A stretch of 47,409 bases of DNA from an uncultured Lachnospiraceae bacterium (GTDB lineage: Bacteria > Bacillota > Clostridia > Lachnospirales > Lachnospiraceae). Below, in pieces: positions 6,142 through 14,110 of this stretch. Every line of letters begins with the position of its first letter. Positions within the stretch are counted from its first letter, which is position 1. Below the pieces are notes generated by a model. The model was not told the origin of the DNA, searched no databases, and was given only the letters and a program-made list of their open reading frames with translations. The DNA lies in NCBI GenBank assembly GCA_947589095.1, contig CANQBX010000024.1, forward strand, positions 1-47,409. Direction: 5' to 3'. A program made the translations under genes and the position numbers.

Positions 6142-8445
6142 CTACATCGGCCTGTCGATCTCCAGGATCCGGTCCAGCAGACCGCAGTAGCGGCGCTGCT
6201 CCATCCGGTTGTCCGCCATTCCCTGAAACGCCTGGGGCACACCCACCAGGCAGACGCAGGCGCGGGCGCGGGTTACCGCCGTATAGATCAGGTTACGGGT
6301 CATCAGCATCCGGGGGCCGCTGTGGACCGGAATGATCACTGCCGGATACTCGCTGCCCTGGGACTTGTGGATCGTGACCGCGTAGGCCAGCTCCAGATCT
6401 TCCAGCTGGCTGAAATCGTACTCTACCATCCGTCCCTCGTCAAATTCCACCGTCAGGGTCTCCGCGAACGGATCGATCTCCCGGATGATGCCTGTATCTC
6501 CGTTATAAACGCCCATACCGGTGTCCACGGCAATCCCATAGCGGCCGCGGACCTCCCATTCGATCTGGTAGTTGTTCCGGATCTGCATCACCTTATCGCC
6601 TTCACGGAAAATGACGCCGCCCGTTTCGTGCTCCGCCTTTCCCTTATCCGGCGGATTCAAGTACGCCTGGAAAATGGAATTGAGCCGTTCCACGCCCAGC
6701 GCGCCCTTGCGCATGGGCGTCAGGATCTGGATATCCAGCGGATCCGCGTGGACGTAGCCGGGAAGCTTCTTCGTCATCAGCGTGATCATGGCGTTTATGA
6801 TAGCGTCCGGGTTCTCCCGGCGGATGAAAAGGAAATCCCTGCTCCGCTTCGCCAGATCCACGGGCCTGCCTTCATTGATGCGGTGGGCGTTGACGACGAT
6901 ATCGCTTTCGGCAGCCTGGCGGAAAATGCGGGTCAGCATGACCACGTTGAAGCAGCCGGAACGGATCATGTCTTTAAGGACATTACCGGGACCGACGGAA
7001 GGCAGCTGGTTCACATCGCCGACCAGGATAAGCCGGGTGCCCACATTTACCGCCTTCAGAAGGGACTGCATCAGCTGGATATCCACCATGGACATCTCAT
7101 CAATGATGATCACGTCGGCGTCCAGGGGATTCTCTTCATTTCTGTCAAACTGCTGGGAGACGGAACCGTCCTCACCGGGACTGCCGTTCATCTCCAGCAG
7201 CCGGTGAATGGTCTTCGCCTCGCAGCCGGTAGCCTCCGTCATCCGCTTGGCGGCGCGTCCCGTAGGGGCGGCCAGCAGGATATCCATCTTCTCCGCCTCG
7301 AAATAGCGGATGATCGCGTTGATCGTAGTGGTTTTGCCGGTGCCGGGGCCCCCGGTGATGATCAGAAGGCCGCTGTTTACCGCCTCCTCCACCGCGCGCG
7401 CCTGCAGGGGATCCAGCTCCAGACCGGTCTGTTCCATGACGGCGGTCAGACGCTCGCGTATAGCTCCGGCCGGCGTGCTGCCCCTGACATTCAGATCATG
7501 AAGCATCCGGGCGGTGTTCAGTTCCATATAATAATAGAGCGACGCGTAGACGGCCCGGACGGATTCGGTCTCTCCGCGGTTTTCGCCAGAATCCGAATCC
7601 GAACCGGAAACACAGCTCTGCCTTCCGAAAGCCGGATCCGAACGCGTCTCCTTCACCACAATCCGCCGGTCCATCTGCATGTCCATCAGATGCTTTTCCA
7701 TATTCTCAATGGGTACCAGAAGAAGCTCCGAGGCCTGACGCAGAAGTTCCTCCTGCGGAAGATATGTATGCCCCTGGCCGGCCGCTTTCAGAAGCGTATA
7801 GAGGATCCCCGCCCGGATCCGGTAATCGGAATCGGCCATAATGCCAACGCGCCGGGCAATCTCATCGGCTATCTTAAAGCCCACACCGGGGATATCGTCA
7901 GCCAGTCTGTACGGGTTCTCCTTAATGATCCCGTACATCCGCGGGCCGTATTCCCGGTAGATCTTCGCGGCCAGATTCATGGAAACGCCGTATTCCTGCA
8001 GAAAGATCATGGCCTGACGCATATCCTTCTTCTCTTCTACCTGTTCGGAAATGGCCATGGCCATGCGCTCGCTGATCCCTTTCACCTCGGAAAGCCGTTC
8101 CGGTTCTTCCTCTATGATCCGAAATGTATCCGCCTTAAAGCGACGGACGATACGGGCCGCCAGCGCCGCGCCCACGCCTTTGATGGCCCCGGATCCCAGA
8201 TATCGTTCCATGGCGGCGGCATCCTCGGGGGATCGGATCTCATAGGATTCCACCGACAGCTGCTCGCCGTAGACCGGATGCTCGGTCATGGTTCCCGTTG
8301 CCTCAAGCATCTCGCCTTCGCTTATATAATGAAAGGTGCCGACCAGAACATATTCCTGTCCATCGGAAGATACCTCCAGAACAGAATAGCCGTTCTCCTC
8401 GTTGCGGTATTTGATTTTCTCGACAAAACCGGTTACTGTGGCCAT
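6142..8445 (-). CDS. recD2: RecD2 family ATP-dependent DNA helicase
   Basis: This 767-aa superfamily 1B 5'-3' helicase is the RecD2 type found in bacteria lacking RecB/RecC, where it acts in DNA repair and fork maintenance. The extended N-terminal region with helix-hairpin-helix motifs (about residues 85-200) is diagnostic. Helicase motifs follow: Walker A GGPGTGKT (365-372), Walker B IIIDEMSMVD (about 447-456), and near the C-terminus the UvrD-C-like AVTIHKSQGSE and YTAVTRAR. The insert around residues 268-295 is Ser/Asp/Glu-rich, probably a disordered loop before the motor. Ribosome-binding site AGGAG precedes the ATG. Confidence 0.95.
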   Translation of the reverse strand: MATVTGFVEKIKYRNEENGYSVLEVSSDGQEYVLVGTFHYISEGEMLEATGTMTEHPVYGEQLSVESYEIRSPEDAAAMERYLGSGAIKGVGAALAARIVRRFKADTFRIIEEEPERLSEVKGISERMAMAISEQVEEKKDMRQAMIFLQEYGVSMNLAAKIYREYGPRMYGIIKENPYRLADDIPGVGFKIADEIARRVGIMADSDYRIRAGILYTLLKAAGQGHTYLPQEELLRQASELLLVPIENMEKHLMDMQMDRRIVVKETRSDPAFGRQSCVSGSDSDSGENRGETESVRAVYASLYYYMELNTARMLHDLNVRGSTPAGAIRERLTAVMEQTGLELDPLQARAVEEAVNSGLLIITGGPGTGKTTTINAIIRYFEAEKMDILLAAPTGRAAKRMTEATGCEAKTIHRLLEMNGSPGEDGSVSQQFDRNEENPLDADVIIIDEMSMVDIQLMQSLLKAVNVGTRLILVGDVNQLPSVGPGNVLKDMIRSGCFNVVMLTRIFRQAAESDIVVNAHRINEGRPVDLAKRSRDFLFIRRENPDAIINAMITLMTKKLPGYVHADPLDIQILTPMRKGALGVERLNSIFQAYLNPPDKGKAEHETGGVIFREGDKVMQIRNNYQIEWEVRGRYGIAVDTGMGVYNGDTGIIREIDPFAETLTVEFDEGRMVEYDFSQLEDLELAYAVTIHKSQGSEYPAVIIPVHSGPRMLMTRNLIYTAVTRARACVCLVGVPQAFQGMADNRMEQRRYCGLLDRILEIDRPM

Positions 8446-8574
8446 TCTTCTTCTCCTGAATCACTTCGGATCCGCTCTTTGCTCCTGCCGGCCAGGCACC
8501 GCGGCGGGGCCGCGAAAACGGCGTCCTCTTTCCGCCGCGGCCGCAGCGCTGCCGGCGCACGCTTCCGGCGCAGA

Positions 8575-8602
8575 TAAAATATCCCCCGCTGAATACGGGG
8601 GA
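8575..8602 (-). terminator. Probable terminator after the mreB/mbl gene
   Basis: TCCCCCG (8582-8588) pairs with CGGGGGA (8596-8602) around a 7-nt loop. The minus strand then reads ATATTTTATC, a modest T-tract. Confidence 0.6.
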
Positions 8603-8686
8603 CTATTCGCCTATATGCCGATTCCTTCCACTCCGGTCTGCCCGCGGCGCTTCCGCTTCCTGTCCCCGGCCGCGCCCCGGCAAACG

Positions 8687-9691
8687 TCAGAAATCCCTGC
8701 GGTCGGCCTCTCCGCGGCCGAATTCGATGAATTTGCCGGTGCCGACAGCCACCGCAGTCAACGGATCCTCCGCGATCATCGTAGTGATCCCGGTCTTCTC
8801 CTCGATCAGCGCATCCAGGCCGCTCAGCAGCGACCCGCCGCCGGTCAGTACGATCCCTCGGTCATAGATATCCGCCGCCAGCTCCGGCGGGGTACGCTCC
8901 AGCACATTGTGAACAGCGTCCACGATCTGCATGGCCGGCTCCTGAAGGGCCTCCAGCGTCTCGTCGGAGGTAACCACGATCGTCTTGGGAAGGCCGGTGA
9001 CGAGATTCCTGCCGCGAACCTCCATCGTCAGCACCTCGGGACGGCGGTAGGCCGCTCCGATATTGATCTTGATCTCCTCAGCGGTTCTCTCACCGATGAG
9101 CAGATTATGCTTTCTTCTCATATACCGGACCACCGCCTCGTCGAAATCATCTCCGGCCACCTTGATGGAAGCGCTGATCACGGTGCCGCCGAGGGAGATC
9201 ACCGCGATATCCGCCGTGCCGCCGCCGATGTCCACGATCATGTTCCCGCAGGCCTTGGCGATGTCGATACCGGCTCCGATGGCGGCCGCCACCGGCTCCT
9301 CGATGATGATGACTTCCCGGGCGCCCGCCTGGTAGGTCGCGTCCTCCACGGCCTTGCGCTCCACTTCCGTGGCGCCGCTGGGAATACAGACGGCGATCCT
9401 GGGCTTACGCAGAGTCTTGTGGCCGACGGCTTTATTGATAAAATATTTCAGCATCTTCTCCGTTACGGTGTAATCGGAAATAACTCCCTGGCGAAGGGGG
9501 CGGATCGCCACGATATTGCCGGGGGTGCGGCCGATCATCAGGCGGGCCTCCTCTCCGAAGGTGATGATGCGGTTGGAATCCCGGTCGATCGCGACCACGG
9601 ACGGTTCTTTAAGAACGACTCCCTTGCCTTTTATATATACAAGGATACTGGCTGTACCCAGATCGATTCCGATATCATTGGAGATCATCAT
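8687..9691 (-). CDS. MreB/Mbl family bacterial actin
   Basis: This 334-aa actin-like ATPase forms membrane filaments that guide lateral wall synthesis. Phosphate-1 (DIGIDLGTASILVYIKGKG), phosphate-2 (VDIGGGTADIAVISLGG) and adenosine (IVLTGGGSLLSGLDALIEE) motifs are present. The start is the ATG at 9691, with AGGAGG ten bases upstream; the longer in-frame extension is not family sequence. It stands alone without mreC/mreD, which is more like mbl or mreBH than the mreBCD copy, but I cannot assign the paralogue safely. Confidence 0.9.
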   Translation of the reverse strand: MMISNDIGIDLGTASILVYIKGKGVVLKEPSVVAIDRDSNRIITFGEEARLMIGRTPGNIVAIRPLRQGVISDYTVTEKMLKYFINKAVGHKTLRKPRIAVCIPSGATEVERKAVEDATYQAGAREVIIIEEPVAAAIGAGIDIAKACGNMIVDIGGGTADIAVISLGGTVISASIKVAGDDFDEAVVRYMRRKHNLLIGERTAEEIKINIGAAYRRPEVLTMEVRGRNLVTGLPKTIVVTSDETLEALQEPAMQIVDAVHNVLERTPPELAADIYDRGIVLTGGGSLLSGLDALIEEKTGITTMIAEDPLTAVAVGTGKFIEFGRGEADRRDF

Positions 9692-9741
9692 GCTCGTACT
9701 TCCTCCTGTCTCGAGATGGTGAAAGGTCTGCAACTGAAAAT

Positions 9742-9770
9742 ATTATATACAACCTGACACCTTTTTTAAA
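9742..9770 (-). promoter_or_regulatory. Promoter of the mreB/mbl gene
   Basis: A perfect TATAAT (9742-9747) lies 17 bp from TTTAAA (9765-9770). Upstream on the coding strand is a long A-rich stretch (complement of about 9770-9851) that could act as an UP element and offset the weak -35. Confidence 0.55.
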
Positions 9771-10000
9771 GGGGTTTTTTACGTTTTTTATTCTGACATA
9801 TTTCTTTCTTTTTCTTTTCTTCTTATTTTATAATTTTTATTTTTTTTTTATTGCAGGTACATATTTTGGACATAATTCTCAGCTATATTATAAATGCGCT
9901 AGCTGAGAGGCTGGTGCGAGACAAAGCTTTTTCATACTCATACCGGACGGTGCAAACCGTCCGGCCCCCCTAAAACAATTTCCTAAAATATACCTACCAT
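9771..10000. other. T-rich tract and hairpins between the mreB-type and acyltransferase genes
   Basis: No gene is seen here. From 9771 to 9851 the plus strand is almost pure T with A/C interruptions, unlike the GC-rich surroundings. Two hairpins follow: CTCAGCTA/TAGCTGAG (9878-9885 with 9900-9907) and CCGGACGG/CCGTCCGG (9943-9950 with 9957-9964). Neither has an adjacent T-run. Confidence 0.5.
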
Positions 10001-10009
10001 TCCCTACGG

Positions 10010-10042
10010 AAAAGGTTCTGCAACCGGCAGAGCCTTTTTCGT
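10010..10042 (-). terminator. Terminator after the acyltransferase gene
   Basis: AAAAGGTTCTGC (10010-10021) pairs with GCAGAGCCTTTT (10027-10038), allowing G-U pairs. T-runs flank both sides, so it may work in both directions. Confidence 0.65.
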
Positions 10043-10080
10043 TTTCATACGGATAGCCTGTGCGGCAGACAGCCGCGGTT

Positions 10081-11088
10081 CTACCGGTACAGCTTCCATT
10101 TGCCGGGCAGCTCCGATATCCAGGTAAATATCGCGGCCAGGCGGGAATTGCCCAGGATCCACGCGGCCAGCACCGCCAGTGCCGCCGTCAGCACCACGTT
10201 TCTCCGGTACTGGGACGTAAATACCGTATAATATCCCCAGTACTGCATCAGATCCCGAAGCAGCCTGTGGAGAATATAGATCTGAAGCGTCCTGCTGCCC
10301 ATACGGCTCCACGGCAGGCGGACAGACGGAGTCGCCGCCATCAGCCCCAGGATCATTACCGTCGCCGCCAGATAATGAATAAGCCGGATCAGGCCGCCGC
10401 TGGCATAAACGCCGGCGTCAAGTTTTCTGTAATTCACACCGTATACAATGCCCTGATACGGCTTAAGAAAGCTGAAGGCCCCTATCGCCACCACAGCCGC
10501 TATCCCAAGCGCTGCCGCCGGGAAGACGCGCCGCCGCCCGGATTTCAGAAAAGCCGTGACCCATTCTCTCTTAAGATAGTAACCCGCATAGAAAAAAGGC
10601 GCAAAAACAAGCGTCCGGCTCATCGCCAGACCGTCCCCCAGGGAATCCTGATAACCGGACAGAATTCCCAGGATCACAGCTCCCGCCAGCACTACCGGCG
10701 GCTTCAGGCCTGCCGCGAACGGTATGGAAAGATACCACCAGACCATCGCCATCAGGTACCACGGCGCGCCGCTGTCCGTAAAAAAGTCGATCGGACTAAG
10801 CACCGGCGTTCCGGCTGCAAGGTTCTCCGTCACATGGGCAGCCGCTTTAAACAGAACATACAGCCACACGATGCGCACGACCCGGTCCGTCCGAAAACGG
10901 CCGTCCCGGTAGATCCCCTTTGCAAAATACCCGGATATCATGGCGAACATCGGCATATGAAACAAATAAATATTAAACAGAATTCCGCCTTCAAACCGGG
11001 TTTTCTCCATCGGCAGTAAAAAGTGCCCGATCACGACTAACGTGATCAGGGCACTTTTCAAATTATCAAAGTAATTATCCCGCTCCAT
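10081..11088 (-). CDS. Membrane acyltransferase (acyltransferase-3 family)
   Basis: This 335-aa polytopic protein, with about ten hydrophobic segments, belongs to the acyltransferase-3 superfamily, close in style to fucose 4-O-acetylase-like proteins. These transfer acyl groups from the cytoplasm onto extracellular sugars. Family features include the N-terminal YFDNLKSALITLVVIGHFLLP with the conserved His, FHMPMFAMISGYF, and the later PWYLMAMVWWY and YILHRLLRDL segments. It lies just downstream of the phosphohexomutase gene; a 7-bp GC hairpin (11103-11121) sits between them without a T-run, and AGGAG precedes the ATG. The acceptor is unknown. Confidence 0.8.
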   Translation of the reverse strand: MERDNYFDNLKSALITLVVIGHFLLPMEKTRFEGGILFNIYLFHMPMFAMISGYFAKGIYRDGRFRTDRVVRIVWLYVLFKAAAHVTENLAAGTPVLSPIDFFTDSGAPWYLMAMVWWYLSIPFAAGLKPPVVLAGAVILGILSGYQDSLGDGLAMSRTLVFAPFFYAGYYLKREWVTAFLKSGRRRVFPAAALGIAAVVAIGAFSFLKPYQGIVYGVNYRKLDAGVYASGGLIRLIHYLAATVMILGLMAATPSVRLPWSRMGSRTLQIYILHRLLRDLMQYWGYYTVFTSQYRRNVVLTAALAVLAAWILGNSRLAAIFTWISELPGKWKLYR

Positions 11089-11142
11089 AATCTCCTCTGT
11101 TCGGCAGCCCCCGCGGCTGCCATAAGGACAAATTCCGGCATG

Positions 11143-12879
11143 TTACATCATCGCGTCCACCATCGCCATAAGCGCGGCGCCCAAGGCGGCGGACTTCTCT
11201 TCGGCGTCCTCCATGGAAGCGCCCTTCACACCGTAGTACAGCTTGATCTTCGGCTCCGTGCCGGAGGGGCGGACGCAGACCCACGCGTTATCATTCATAT
11301 CATAATACAGCACGTTGGAGGCCGGAAGTCCGGTAGGCTTCACCTGGCCGGTAGCCATATCCTTCACAGTATCCAGCTTGTAGTCGCGGGCGGACAGAAC
11401 CGTGTAGTCGCCTACCTTCTCCGGAGTATTATTTCGCAAAGTATCCATGATGGTCTGGATCTTCGCCAGACCCTCAATACCGGACAGGCTGATGGACTTG
11501 ACGGCGTCCTTATAGTAGCCGTACTTCTCATACATGGCGAGCATGGCGTCCCACAGGGTCATATTCTTCGTCTTATAATAAGCGGCCGCCTCGCAGAGGG
11601 CGACGCTGGCGCTTACCGCGTCCTTGTCGCGGGCGTAGGTGCCGATCAGACAGCCGTAGCTCTCCTCCATGCCGAACATATAGTGGCCGACACCGGTACG
11701 CTCCTCCTTCAGGATCTGCTGGCCGATCCACTTAAAGCCGGTCAGACACTCCACCAGCCTGCAGCCATAACCGGCCGCCACCGCGTCGATCAGGTTCGTG
11801 GACACGATGGACTTGACCACTTCGCCGTCCGCCGGGATCCTGCCCGCGGCGGCCTTCTGGCTCAGCACGTACTCGCACAGCAGGGAGCCGGACATATTGC
11901 CGGTCAGGGAAATGTACTCGCCGGACTTCGTGTCCTTCACATACACGCCCAGACGGTCGGCGTCCGGGTCGGTAGCCAGCACCAGGTCGGCGTCGGTCTT
12001 CTTCGCGATCTCCAGGCCCAGGGCGAACGCCTCCGCCGCCTCCGGGTTCGGATAGCTGACCGTCGGGAACTCGCCGTCGGGCAGTTCCTGCTGGGGAACC
12101 ACCTGCACATGGGTGAAGCCGATCTCCTTCAGGACACGGCGGACCGGGATGTTGCCGGTGCCGTGGAGCGGCGTATAGACGATCCTGATGCTGTCCTGCA
12201 TCCTGTCGATAGCATCCTGGTTCACCACCTGCGCCTTCACATGGGCAATGTATTTGTCGTCGATCTCGGCGCCGATGACCTTGTAAAGGCCGGCGGCCTT
12301 GGCATCGGACGCGGTCATGGTCTTCACCGTGGACAGATCCTCGATGGCCAGAACCTCCTCGGTCACGCCCTTGTCATGGGGCGGCGTAAACTGGGCGCCG
12401 TCCTCCCAGTAGACCTTGTAGCCGTTGTATTCGGGCGGATTGTGGCTGGCGGTCACATTGATGCCGGCGATGCAGCCCAGCTCGCGGACCGCGAAGGACA
12501 GCTCCGGCGTCGGACGCAGGGACTCGAACTTATAGGCTGTAATTCCGTTGGCAGCCAGGGTTCTGGCGGCCTCGTCGGCAAACTCCGGCGACATCCGGCG
12601 GGAATCGTAGGCGATGGCCACGCCCTTCGCGGCTCCGCCCTGCTTGATGATGTAGTTGGCCAGACCCTGGGTCGCGCGGCGTACTACATAAATGTTCATA
12701 CGATTGATGCCGGCGCCGATGATGCCTCTCAATCCTGCGGTGCCGAACTCCAGATCCATATAGAAGCGTTCCTTGATCTCCTCCTCATTGCCGGCGATGG
12801 CGCGGAGCTCTTCCTTCGTAGCCTCGTCAAAATAAGGGTTGCTCAGCCACTCCTCGTAGATCTTCCTATAATCTTTCAT
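11143..12879 (-). CDS. pgcA: Phosphoglucomutase/phosphomannomutase (alpha-phosphohexomutase)
   Basis: This 578-aa enzyme interconverts hexose 1- and 6-phosphates, feeding UDP-glucose and envelope polymer synthesis. The catalytic phosphoserine loop TASHNP (143-148, Ser145), metal loop DPDADR (304-309) and phosphate-binding RPSGTEPKIK near the C-terminus are all present. The length matches the PgcA-type proteins of Firmicutes. The N-terminal motif FGTAGLRGIIGAG is typical. Glucose versus mannose preference cannot be told from sequence; the gene symbol is by family resemblance. Confidence 0.93.
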   Translation of the reverse strand: MKDYRKIYEEWLSNPYFDEATKEELRAIAGNEEEIKERFYMDLEFGTAGLRGIIGAGINRMNIYVVRRATQGLANYIIKQGGAAKGVAIAYDSRRMSPEFADEAARTLAANGITAYKFESLRPTPELSFAVRELGCIAGINVTASHNPPEYNGYKVYWEDGAQFTPPHDKGVTEEVLAIEDLSTVKTMTASDAKAAGLYKVIGAEIDDKYIAHVKAQVVNQDAIDRMQDSIRIVYTPLHGTGNIPVRRVLKEIGFTHVQVVPQQELPDGEFPTVSYPNPEAAEAFALGLEIAKKTDADLVLATDPDADRLGVYVKDTKSGEYISLTGNMSGSLLCEYVLSQKAAAGRIPADGEVVKSIVSTNLIDAVAAGYGCRLVECLTGFKWIGQQILKEERTGVGHYMFGMEESYGCLIGTYARDKDAVSASVALCEAAAYYKTKNMTLWDAMLAMYEKYGYYKDAVKSISLSGIEGLAKIQTIMDTLRNNTPEKVGDYTVLSARDYKLDTVKDMATGQVKPTGLPASNVLYYDMNDNAWVCVRPSGTEPKIKLYYGVKGASMEDAEEKSAALGAALMAMVDAMM

Positions 12880-13018
12880 GACGACGTATCCTCCTTATCT
12901 CTTTCCGCATACAAATGCAGCCTGCGCCGCACGGGCCGGCCGCGACCGCGCCTCATACGGCTTTCTGTCCATAGTATAGCGCATTTTTCCGCAAAAAGGA
13001 AGGCTTTCCGTGTCTGTC

Positions 13019-13996
13019 TCAGCGTATTTTTTCCAAAAACCGGTTCCGGTCCTCCATCTGGCGCTCCAGATTCTTCAGTTTTTCGATGTTGCGGGCCGGA
13101 ATCCACGCCTTATTGGCGTTAAAATAGAAATTGATCTGCTTCCAGTATTTCTCCGGATAAAGGAACAGATAATAGAGGCGCTTCCGCTGGACGGCGGAAA
13201 TGGGAAGGATCCGTTCGTAAGAGGAAAGCATTTCCAGTCCGAGTCCCGCGTTCCAGTCCTGCTTCTCCATGACCTTCCGCATAAAATAGTAGAGATCCTC
13301 CATCTGCTCTCCCAGATGCATCCGGTGGAACTCGATAACCGCCATGTCCTCGGCCCTCATCAGGATATGGTGGTGGTCCAGATTGCCGTGGCACAAAAAA
13401 ATAGGGGCGCCGCTTTCCGCCTGCCGCAGCCCTGTAAGCCCCTCGCAGGCTGCCGTCGCCTGCTCGTAAAAAAGAGAGAAATTATCCAGTACGCAGCGCT
13501 CAAACTCCGTCTTTTTCCGCTTATTCTTCATATAATTGCGTGCCCGCCTAAGCTCCTGGTTATGGCGCTCCAGTTCTGTTTCCACCGGCTCGGTCATGAT
13601 GGAGCCCAGATTCCAGTTCTCATTCCTTTCGATCCCCCTCAGGATCCGGTGCAGCCGGGCGATCTGCGCGGCCGCGGCGCGCACCTCCTTCCGGTCGCGG
13701 ATGTTGCATTCCCGATCGGTGAACCAGCGCTTCAGCACATAGCGGGTTCCGTCTTCGCCCACTGCGGCCAGCTCTCCCTGCGATGTCCGAATATAATCAT
13801 CGACACAGTCCATCCCCATCTCCCTGACATAGGTCAGAACCTGCGTCTCGAATTCCAGGCGTTTCTGCGTTCCTTTATACTCTGACAGGAGCACCGTACC
13901 GGCGCTCGTCTCGCAGATATAGCCGCTGCGCCCTTTTCGTATGCTCTCCACCGTCAGATCATATTGGGCCAAGATCTCCAAATACCGTTCGTTCAC
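13019..13996 (-). CDS. CotS family spore-coat kinase-like protein
   Basis: This 325-aa protein resembles the CotS/CotI/YutH family of spore-coat proteins, which have an aminoglycoside-phosphotransferase-like kinase fold. CHGNLDHHHILM matches the HGD-type catalytic loop, with Asn in place of the usual first Asp, and VIEFHRMHLGEQMEDLYYFMR matches the following metal-binding region. The C-terminus FYFNANKAWIPARNIEKL is typical of the family. The start is taken as GTG at 13994-13996, with GGAGG seven bases upstream; an ATG nine codons earlier lacks one. A sigma-E-like promoter lies directly upstream, consistent with mother-cell expression during sporulation. Confidence 0.85.
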   Translation of the reverse strand: MNERYLEILAQYDLTVESIRKGRSGYICETSAGTVLLSEYKGTQKRLEFETQVLTYVREMGMDCVDDYIRTSQGELAAVGEDGTRYVLKRWFTDRECNIRDRKEVRAAAAQIARLHRILRGIERNENWNLGSIMTEPVETELERHNQELRRARNYMKNKRKKTEFERCVLDNFSLFYEQATAACEGLTGLRQAESGAPIFLCHGNLDHHHILMRAEDMAVIEFHRMHLGEQMEDLYYFMRKVMEKQDWNAGLGLEMLSSYERILPISAVQRKRLYYLFLYPEKYWKQINFYFNANKAWIPARNIEKLKNLERQMEDRNRFLEKIR

Positions 13997-14032
13997 ATCT
14001 ACCCCTCCACACGCCCTGTTCATAGCTATTCT

Positions 14033-14061
14033 AGAGTATGTGGAATCGAGGGAGATTATGC
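14033..14061 (-). promoter_or_regulatory. Putative sigma-E-type sporulation promoter of the cotS-like gene
   Basis: On the minus strand GCATAAT (14055-14061) and CATACTCT (14033-14040) are separated by 14 bp. This matches the -35/-10 pattern of mother-cell sigma-E promoters, with CATAC in the -10. The predicted start lies about 30 nt before the GTG start codon. Confidence 0.5.
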
Positions 14062-14075
14062 CTTAAGGGATAATC

Positions 14076-14110
14076 AAAACGGCCCTGCGGGGTTATTCGC
14101 CCGCAAGGCC
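14076..14110 (-). terminator. Terminator overlapping the end of cca
   Basis: GGCCCTGCGGG (14081-14091) pairs with CCCGCAAGGCC (14100-14110) with one mismatch. The minus strand then reads GTTTTGATT. The 3' end of cca is part of the stem. It insulates cca from the cotS-like gene. Confidence 0.7.

Noticed and set aside
6322-8577. A 751-codon plus-strand open frame opposite recD2
   Set aside because: It mirrors the recD2 codons, contains no motifs and has no ribosome-binding site. It is a shadow frame.
12876-13106. A possible small minus-strand gene between pgcA and the cotS-like gene
   Set aside because: It overlaps the cotS-like 3' end, has Arg/Gly/Pro-rich composition, no ribosome-binding site and no family resemblance.
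11140-13122. A 660-codon plus-strand open frame opposite the phosphohexomutase
   Set aside because: It has His/Arg/Gln-rich shadow composition with no domain, while the minus strand carries intact catalytic motifs.
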